Positions 32,485 to 37,204 of a stretch of DNA of 37,204 nt are shown here, one piece after another. The stretch comes from a virus: positions 1 to 37,204 of the IMG/VR virus record IMGVR_UViG_3300045789_000882, one strand, 5' to 3'. The notes under the pieces are model-generated. The model searched no databases. It was not told the DNA's origin and saw nothing but the letters and a program-made list of their open reading frames with translations. Position 1 is the stretch's first letter, and each line of letters begins with the position of its first letter. The translations under genes and the position numbers were made by a program.

Positions 32485-32747
32485 ATACCTTATTCCTAGT
32501 AATGGCTCAGTTTGAATCTGTAGAGATTCCGCTAGATAAGCTATGCGATCAGTTCGGACTTGGCCTACCACAAGCCAAGCGAAAAGCAGCTTTGCATGAA
32601 CTCCCTGTGCCTTTTTATAAGAAAACTTCCAAAGGCGGTTACTTCTGCAGCGCCAAACTCTGGGCCGAATACCTAGACACCAAATCAGCAGCAGCTCAAA
32701 TCGAGTGGCAAAAAATGAACAAATACAATCAAGGAGCTAGAGCATGA
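32481..32747 (+). CDS. PrtN-like pyocin-activator family DNA-binding protein
   Basis: The 88-residue protein matches the PrtN family pattern: 'TLFLVMAQFESVEIPLDKLCDQFGL' near the start, 'AKRKAALHELPVPFYKK' in the middle, then 'LWAEYLDTKSAAAQIEWQKMN'. In Pseudomonas, PrtN activates pyocin genes after the repressor PrtR is removed. Members of this family are also found in early operons of many proteobacterial prophages. Here it probably activates phage promoters or helps excision. It overlaps both neighbours by ATGA-type junctions, so it is coupled to the membrane protein upstream. Confidence 0.82.
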   Translation: MNTLFLVMAQFESVEIPLDKLCDQFGLGLPQAKRKAALHELPVPFYKKTSKGGYFCSAKLWAEYLDTKSAAAQIEWQKMNKYNQGARA

Positions 32748-32962
32748 AATCGTCTAAAAACAAGGAATATACGCCACCTACCGCCGCAAGATGCAAAGAG
32801 GATTCTGATCGTATAAAGCATGACATCGAGGCATTTCTAGCCAAAGGTGGTGCGATTAATACGATACCAGGAGATATAGAAATCACTGACGCATACAAGA
32901 AAATTGAAGCTAAGCGCGATACAGCCAGAAAACGCGGCATGAATAACATGACAGTATCATGA
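32744..32962 (+). CDS. Hypothetical small basic early protein
   Basis: The 72-residue product is basic and mostly helical ('ARCKEDSDRIKHDIEAFLAKGG' at about 14-35 and 'DAYKKIEAKRDTARKRG' at 49-65). An 'F-L-A-K-G-G-x-I-x-x-I-P-G' turn resembles small prophage proteins next to integrase or PrtN-like genes, but no family is named. It could be an excisionase or small regulator. It is coupled by four-base overlaps both to the PrtN-like gene and to the 33-codon gene that follows. Confidence 0.62.
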   Translation: MKSSKNKEYTPPTAARCKEDSDRIKHDIEAFLAKGGAINTIPGDIEITDAYKKIEAKRDTARKRGMNNMTVS

Positions 32963-33060
32963 ATAAAACAGACTTTTTTCTTATGTACGGATACGCGACT
33001 GCTGAGCTAAGGTTAACAAATGGAAGTATGACCCACAAATTGCAAGGAATGCGACGATGA
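32959..33060 (+). CDS. 33-residue coupled small gene
   Basis: ATG at 32959 overlaps the stop of the preceding gene (ATGA), and its TGA at 33058-33060 overlaps the ATG of the next gene in the same way. The product starts 'MNKTDFFLMYGYATAEL' and ends with two arginines. Perfect coupling at both ends is strong positional support for a translated mini-gene. A similar short 'F-L-M-Y-G-Y' opening is remembered from other prophage small proteins. Function is unknown. Confidence 0.6.
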   Translation: MNKTDFFLMYGYATAELRLTNGSMTHKLQGMRR

Positions 33061-33296
33061 ATTCAAATACAAGAACAGCTGAAGAATTGCAGGGAATTAT
33101 TGATGCCCTCCCCGATACTCATGAGCCAGCACTATATGAAGCTGTGATTATTGATAAAACCAGAAAGCCGACCTGCACTAAGTATTTTCACGCTAGCTCT
33201 CCTGAGCAAGCCAGGCTGAAAGCACTGAAGATATGTCGGTTTGATTTTGAGGTGAAGCAAGCAGCTTATGCGGATGTGGAGATGATTAACTGTTGA
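33057..33296 (+). CDS. Hypothetical early protein, 79 residues
   Basis: The last gene of the coupled rightward operon begins in an ATGA overlap with the 33-codon gene. The product has an alpha/beta layout: 'TAEELQGIIDALP' helix, 'ALYEAVIIDKTRKP' strand, 'YFHASSPEQARLKALKICR' helix and 'ADVEMINC' strand. The 'A-S-S-P-E-Q-A-x-x-x-A-L' run resembles phage proteins that process or bind small ligands, but no family is recognised. A 138-base gap with a structured leader follows before the next gene. Confidence 0.6.
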   Translation: MNSNTRTAEELQGIIDALPDTHEPALYEAVIIDKTRKPTCTKYFHASSPEQARLKALKICRFDFEVKQAAYADVEMINC

Positions 33297-33366
33297 AGGA
33301 CGTGACCTTATCTCATAATAAATTCGTATTTTAAGAGCTTACTATTGAATAATAAATAACCACCCC

Positions 33367-33422
33367 CAGTTATTATCGTGTAGCCAATGGATGGCCACTC
33401 AAAAACACCCTAAAAATAACTG
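33367..33422 (+). other. Structured leader upstream of the DUF2188 gene
   Basis: CAGTTATT (33367-33374) pairs with AATAACTG (33415-33422), and a smaller hairpin (GCCA with TGGC, about 33383-33395) lies in the loop. The outer stem ends 12 bases before the DUF2188 start, so folding could affect ribosome access. There is no T-run, so it is not a standard terminator. Confidence 0.45.
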
Positions 33423-33434
33423 AGAATACTCACC

Positions 33435-33665
33435 ATGTCCGATAAAGATTATAACGTTTACCAGGATAGTGATGGCAGCTGGAAAGGCAAGCGCCAAGAT
33501 GCTAGCCGAGCTAGTGTCAGCGCGCCCACTCAACAAGAAGCATTTGAAAAAACTAGAGAGCTAGCTAAAAAGGCTCAATCTGAGGTTTCTATTCATCGAG
33601 GTGATAATGGAAAGATCAGAGATAAGCACAGTTATGGGAATGATCCGAAAGGGACAAAAGGCTAA
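33435..33665 (+). CDS. DUF2188 protein
   Basis: The 76-residue protein fits DUF2188: 'YNVYQDSDGSWKGKRQDASRAS' region, then 'SAPTQQEAFEKTRELAKKAQSEVSIHRGDNGKI' pattern, ending in a charged G-N-D-P tail. These small proteins have conserved W, G and H-x-x-D-G-K-I positions and unknown function; they occur widely in bacteria and mobile elements. The ribosome binding site is weak (GAGAAT), and the gene stands apart from the early operon behind a structured leader, so it may be a separately controlled accessory gene. Confidence 0.78.
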   Translation: MSDKDYNVYQDSDGSWKGKRQDASRASVSAPTQQEAFEKTRELAKKAQSEVSIHRGDNGKIRDKHSYGNDPKGTKG

Positions 33666-33728
33666 TCAAGAAGGCCAAGGAAGGCTTGATTCAAACCATT
33701 TATGAATATGAATAATAAAAGTCTTAAA

Positions 33729-34331
33729 CTATACGGGCATCCTTCGTATATCTTTTTGAAAGCACTCCACCAACAACTCTCTCCGTAAACTATTAAGATT
33801 CTTCTTTCTTATCTTATTATGATATCTATCATCAAATCCTGAAATCACACATGCATCCGCGTGATAAGTGGCACTAGGTATTGCTGAATCATACACACCC
33901 GCAAACTGAACATCGGGCAAGTCTTGCCCATCCCTCAGCGACCTCAACTCTCCGACATTTGCTACAGCAAAGCCAATATATTCTCTTTCTTTGCCTTTAT
34001 TATTAAGATCACTTTTCCAGTCGTCATACATTTTCCTCACAAGCTGAAACACATACTCATCAGAATCTAGAAACTTTAATCGATTTACTGACAACCCCTT
34101 ATTAAGCACATCATCCACCGCCATCGATGTAAGCTCATTCCCGTCTAGATTATACATGTACGGTGAATGTAGCACTCTAGCGATTAACTCATCACTCTCA
34201 ACAACACCAGGAGACAGCTCAGGGGACATTGATTCGCACTCTGCCTTTAGAGCTTTATCGTGATCTTTCGTTAACTCTTCTACTTTATTATTAACATCTT
34301 CCGACTGAAAGAGTTGCTTTAATACTTCCAT
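33729..34331 (-). CDS. Third gene of a three-gene accessory module, unknown
   Basis: The 200-residue protein is unrecognised. The N-terminal half is acidic and helical (about 1-60). The C-terminal half shows a repeating strand-helix pattern, with 'YIGFAVANVGELRSLRDG' (about 118-135), 'VQFAGVYDSAIPSATYHADACVI' segment (141-163) and 'KKNLNSLRRELLVECF' near the end. The Y-D-S...Y-H-A-D run is the most conserved-looking part and could be a ligand or catalytic site. AGGAA precedes the ATG. It lies 12 bases after the WDG-motif gene and ends the transcript. Its place suggests it works with the two upstream gene products. Confidence 0.68.
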   Translation of the reverse strand: MEVLKQLFQSEDVNNKVEELTKDHDKALKAECESMSPELSPGVVESDELIARVLHSPYMYNLDGNELTSMAVDDVLNKGLSVNRLKFLDSDEYVFQLVRKMYDDWKSDLNNKGKEREYIGFAVANVGELRSLRDGQDLPDVQFAGVYDSAIPSATYHADACVISGFDDRYHNKIRKKNLNSLRRELLVECFQKDIRRMPV

Positions 34332-34343
34332 GTAAATAAGTTC

Positions 34344-35051
34344 CTATCGACAGGCCAAACCCGGCGAATACATTTCCATATCCAAAAACAATCCTCCGTC
34401 GAAAAAACTACCAGAACCCTCCCTCTCCGGAAAAGTCTTGTCGTCTAAAAAACTATCCAAAGCAGCGCGCTTTTTAACCACACCAACTTGGGTTTTTTGC
34501 TTCCTAGGGCTTAGCCTATCTATTAACGATTTTAAATCTTGATGAATACCAGAAGCTACTGTTAATTCTTCAGCAAAAAAATTCCTACCATCTTTAGTTT
34601 TTGCAAAGTAGCTGTACTCACCAGGCCCATCAATCGTTACTTCAGCAAAAATACCGTTTTTTCGCCAATAAAGACCAATCTCACCATCAGATGAAATTGC
34701 CGGATCAGGAACAGCAAAACCAGATAAAACAATCTCTTCGAACAAAACAGATAAGTTATCAATCAAAACTAGATCAGGCACAGCTCCAACCTCCCCATCC
34801 CACCCAGCCTGCAATGTTTTATACTCACCCAATCTCGCACGAAAGGCCGCTATTTTTTTTCTATCTCGACTAGCTACCTTCTGCGATTCTGCCAAAACTG
34901 TATCAATATAATGGTCAACCACATCTGCACTCTTCGCATGCAGTTGCGAATCTCGATTTAAATAGGAAATTTGAATTGACGAAGCAGCTTGCACTGGCAC
35001 ACCAGAAGCGACACACGCTGAAAATATCACAGAAATAGCCTTTACTGACAT
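34344..35051 (-). CDS. Second gene of the module: WDG-motif protein with signal-like N-terminus
   Basis: The 235-residue protein starts with a hydrophobic run ending in 'VQAASS' (residues 1-25) that could be a signal peptide or a buried helix. The core has 'EYKTLQAGWDGEVGAVPDLVL' segments with W84-D85-G86, then 'SGFAVPDPAISSDGEIGLYWR' and 'YSYFAKTKDG', a pattern known from uncharacterised proteins that occur beside TIGR04255-type genes. The C-terminus is basic then acidic. The start overlaps the upstream stop by one base (TAATG) with GGAGG ideally placed, so the two are strongly coupled. Confidence 0.68.
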   Translation of the reverse strand: MSVKAISVIFSACVASGVPVQAASSIQISYLNRDSQLHAKSADVVDHYIDTVLAESQKVASRDRKKIAAFRARLGEYKTLQAGWDGEVGAVPDLVLIDNLSVLFEEIVLSGFAVPDPAISSDGEIGLYWRKNGIFAEVTIDGPGEYSYFAKTKDGRNFFAEELTVASGIHQDLKSLIDRLSPRKQKTQVGVVKKRAALDSFLDDKTFPEREGSGSFFDGGLFLDMEMYSPGLACR

Positions 35052-35836
35052 TACTTAGCCTCCATATTAATATCTTTGAGAACCTCTAAAGTTAAGATAT
35101 CTCTAATCAACTCCACATTCTCAGAATGCATCCTATCCATCACATCACGTACACTACTGAGAACACCATCACCACCTAAAGATAAGTCACTTTCTTCAGG
35201 AAGATTAAGACGATGTTGCATCGCGACAACTTGCAAATATTTTTTTTCTGTATTTTGAATACAATCCATCCGTACGCGGTTTAGAATATTTCCAGCATAA
35301 AACCCTGTATGAGCATGCCATAATCCACTCTGAGAGAATATATAGCCAGGCAGGTACTTTGAGTCCTTATTAAACAATGCCTCGACCCAATTAGTATTTA
35401 TATCCTTAATATAAAATTCATCTAGATACTCTAAACCCAGAGCTTTGATTTTCAGAGGCTCTGCAGTTTTCTCAAGAAAAGAAATAAAGAATGCCCATGC
35501 GCTCATCACAAAACCAATAGATTCATCCCAACCTATATAATCGGTACATTGTAGAACCAGGATATTATCTTTAAATGATAGAGTCCAACCGCTGTCGTTC
35601 TTTAGAACGACACCATGAACCTCTTGACTTCTAGACATAGACTCAGCGGATTCATTAGTATTAATTTGAATACTAAAACCTTCCAGAAGCTCACTAGCAG
35701 TAAATAATTCGTTTTTTTCTGCATTCACATACGCATTGAATGATCTAAATACATCAGGGGAACAAACAGTAGCAAATTCAACCGCAAAAGCAGCCACTTT
35801 GATCGCATTATTCTGATTACATTTCTCTACGAGCAC
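35051..35836 (-). CDS. First gene of the module: TIGR04255-like protein
   Basis: GTG at 35836 with AAAGGA seven bases upstream is chosen over an in-frame TTG at 35842 that lies too near that site. The product is 261 residues. It follows the TIGR04255 plan: a strand-rich opening, 'GWTLSFKDNILVLQCTDYIGW' region (about 85-105), a helix, then 'IKALGLEYLDEFYI' (about 133-146), comparable to the family's R-x-G-L-R-Y-x-N run, and a C-terminal 'MHSENVELIRDILTLEVLK'. TIGR04255 proteins are patchily distributed and of unknown function, often with two small partners. It heads a three-gene operon next to the integrase. Confidence 0.7.
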   Translation of the reverse strand: MLVEKCNQNNAIKVAAFAVEFATVCSPDVFRSFNAYVNAEKNELFTASELLEGFSIQINTNESAESMSRSQEVHGVVLKNDSGWTLSFKDNILVLQCTDYIGWDESIGFVMSAWAFFISFLEKTAEPLKIKALGLEYLDEFYIKDINTNWVEALFNKDSKYLPGYIFSQSGLWHAHTGFYAGNILNRVRMDCIQNTEKKYLQVVAMQHRLNLPEESDLSLGGDGVLSSVRDVMDRMHSENVELIRDILTLEVLKDINMEAK

Positions 35837-35970
35837 TATCAATTCCTTTATCCAATACGATCAGCACAACAGTTAACATCCCTACCACCGCTAGATGTAA
35901 AATGACAGGTGAGTCAAGGCAAGTCAACTACGAAGATTACGACCCAATACAATTATATTAGTTCAATATT

Positions 35971-36004
35971 CTATGCGTGCACAGCTAGTTTTGAGCGCGC
36001 ATAG
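35971..36004. repeat. Inverted repeat downstream of the integrase gene
   Basis: CTATGCGTGC (35971-35980) and GCGCGCATAG (35995-36004) pair with one mismatch around a 14-base loop. A third related copy, TATGCACG, follows at about 36013-36020. The element lies in the 207-base gap between the integrase stop and the three-gene module. It may be a terminator without a T-run, an arm-type integrase or excisionase site, or part of the attachment region. Confidence 0.5.
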
Positions 36005-36043
36005 TATATAGGTATGCACGATTTTAGCAAACCGACGTCAAAC

Positions 36044-37204
36044 TCACCTACACACTTTATCAGCCCACGCCCAACTCGCCCACTTATTATTAGGCTCAAT
36101 ATTCTCAATCTGCGTATATCTTTTCAATGACTCCCAAGACTGATGTCCCGTCACAGCAGCCACTCGCGCAACATCCCAACGCTCACCATTCAACCCATCT
36201 CGCTCAAACAGCCAAGATGGGCATTCATGGCGAAGATCATGAAAACGTACATTATCACCATCTGGATTGTAATTACCGCATTCTTTCCATAGCTGTCTAA
36301 AGCGATCACCCAAAGTTTTATGAAAGTACGGAAACCAGTTATCTGGCATATCTTCATTCACCGGCATTGATAGCATTACGTCCCAGGCTTCATCAGGTAT
36401 CAGTACCCAAACATCATTCCCTATCTTCTTAGTTGGGTGCTTCATGTCAGGAATAAGAACACGCTTACGCTCGTAATCGGTATTCGATCGCAGCATACGG
36501 CTAAACTCGCCCTGCCTTCTAGAAGAGAACATCGCAAACACAATGATCTTATCCATTGGGATAATGTCTTTACGTGACTTGTTTGATTCTGCCCACTTTA
36601 ACCGGCGACTGTGTGCCAGGGAAACAACCTTAGTCATTTGCTCTACCGTGGGCCGAAGATCACGACTACCTGCCTTCGATATTATGCCCAGCTTCGACAT
36701 CGTGCGTTGTGCAATATCAATCTGAGAGTAATCAACCTCACAGCGTAACAATTCAGTGGCCACGCCAAACACACCTTTTATATAGATATAGTGCTGCATG
36801 GTTGTTGAAGACGAGCTGCGTTCATTCCATTTACGGCAATGAGTAATAATATCCGACGCCTTAACTGTAGACGCAGCTAACTGACCAAATTCTGAATTTT
36901 TGATCTGCTTTAGCGTATCTGTTTTAGATCGTCCCCAGGGCTTCAAGGGGAATACCTCGGCAAAATAACGATCAATCAATTCACCAACCGTCATGCTATT
37001 TGATTCTAATCCCGAAATGGCTCGTTCTAGCGCACCCAGCTCAGACAGCTGCGCCTCACGCCTAGCTGCCCAAACCTCAGCCAGTTTCTTCTTTGGGAAT
37101 GTTTCACTTTCGGTATAAACCATCTTACCTTTACGCTTGTAGCGTAAATAAGCTGTATAACTGAACGAGCCATCCGCCCTCTCTCTTTTTCTAAAGCTCG
37201 CCAT
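36044..37204 (-). CDS. int: Tyrosine recombinase integrase
   Basis: The 386-residue enzyme has a basic N-terminal arm-binding region ('SFRKRERADGSFSYTAYLRYKRKGK' segment), a core-binding domain (about 70-165) and a catalytic domain with Arg230 in 'SSRRQGEFSRML', a beta-hairpin Lys255, His322-x-x-Arg325 in 'FHDLRHE', His354 in 'TGHQSW' and the nucleophile Tyr363 in 'KRYTQI'. All catalytic residues are present. The window ends exactly at its ATG, so its promoter cannot be seen. The gene reads leftward toward the three-gene module. It catalyses phage integration and, with an excisionase, excision. Confidence 0.96.
   Translation of the reverse strand: MASFRKRERADGSFSYTAYLRYKRKGKMVYTESETFPKKKLAEVWAARREAQLSELGALERAISGLESNSMTVGELIDRYFAEVFPLKPWGRSKTDTLKQIKNSEFGQLAASTVKASDIITHCRKWNERSSSSTTMQHYIYIKGVFGVATELLRCEVDYSQIDIAQRTMSKLGIISKAGSRDLRPTVEQMTKVVSLAHSRRLKWAESNKSRKDIIPMDKIIVFAMFSSRRQGEFSRMLRSNTDYERKRVLIPDMKHPTKKIGNDVWVLIPDEAWDVMLSMPVNEDMPDNWFPYFHKTLGDRFRQLWKECGNYNPDGDNVRFHDLRHECPSWLFERDGLNGERWDVARVAAVTGHQSWESLKRYTQIENIEPNNKWASWAWADKVCR

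Larger units (their letters stand above)
2196..37204. mobile_element. Temperate siphophage prophage, lambda-like order, HK97-type head
   Basis: Packaging, head, tail, lysis, replication, immunity and integrase genes are all present in a canonical order and no broken gene was seen among them. Tail genes end at the left and the tyrosine integrase is at the right edge, so attachment sites are expected left of about 2195 and at or beyond 37204, or near the integrase. No convincing att direct repeat can be found inside the window. The left limit given here is simply the last recognisable phage gene; the genes from 1263 to 1964 may also belong to the element. Confidence 0.9.

Noticed and set aside
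33666-33689. TCAAG...CTTGA hairpin after the DUF2188 gene as a terminator
   Set aside because: The inner bases pair poorly with a four-base bulge and no T-run follows.
1-37204. CRISPR arrays, tRNA and rRNA genes
   Set aside because: No regularly spaced repeats, cloverleaf sequences or rRNA segments were recognised on either strand.

Overview
This window is an almost complete temperate siphophage (lambda-like gene order, HK97-type head, long non-contractile tail) lying beside the distal end of an integron gene-cassette array. The host is most likely a gammaproteobacterium of the marine or environmental kind. The hints are the attC-type sites, the PrtN-like and CII-like regulators of proteobacterial prophages, and moderate-to-low GC, but nothing here fixes the genus. 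No rRNA, tRNA or CRISPR array was seen.

Left end (1-~1110): three small + strand genes, the first two followed by convincing attC recombination sites (331-405 and 811-909). The second cassette is bounded by GTTATGA at 399-405 and its exact reverse complement TCATAAC at 811-817, as expected of a real cassette. It encodes a HIRAN-like protein. From 1114 to 2195 lie a structured non-coding stretch and three small genes, one of them a probable PD-(D/E)XK nuclease. The prophage boundary should fall somewhere here.

Late and replication region (2196-28660, all minus strand, so transcribed right to left): Cro/YdaS-like regulator, CII-like regulator, O-like replication protein, DnaB helicase, Q-like antiterminator candidate, terminator, lysis genes (DUF5675 protein, holin candidates), HNH endonuclease, a cos-candidate gap, terminase small and large subunits, small membrane protein, portal, S49 protease, HK97 major capsid protein, connector and tail-completion genes, tail tube, tape measure and tail-tip genes. 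Intrinsic terminators sit directly after the capsid gene and the tail-tube gene. There is no room for the usual frameshifted tail-assembly chaperones between tail tube and tape measure.

Immunity and early region (28661-33665): a divergent S24-type repressor gene (+) whose catalytic serine is replaced by threonine and which lacks the usual cleavage dipeptide; a BRCT-domain gene; and a rightward early operon (30304-33296) behind a strong sigma70-type promoter overlapped by two perfect ACAAT-N5-ATTGT palindromes. That operon carries small unknown genes, a four-helix membrane protein with a winged-helix-like tail, a PrtN-like activator and a 33-codon gene.

Right end (33729-37204): a tightly coupled three-gene minus-strand module (TIGR04255-like protein, a WDG-motif protein and an unrecognised 200-residue protein), in the slot where temperate phages often carry accessory or defence genes, then a tyrosine integrase whose start coincides with the window edge. 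The three-gene module is the best candidate for an uncharacterised system. The non-canonical repressor with its twin-operator early promoter is the second.
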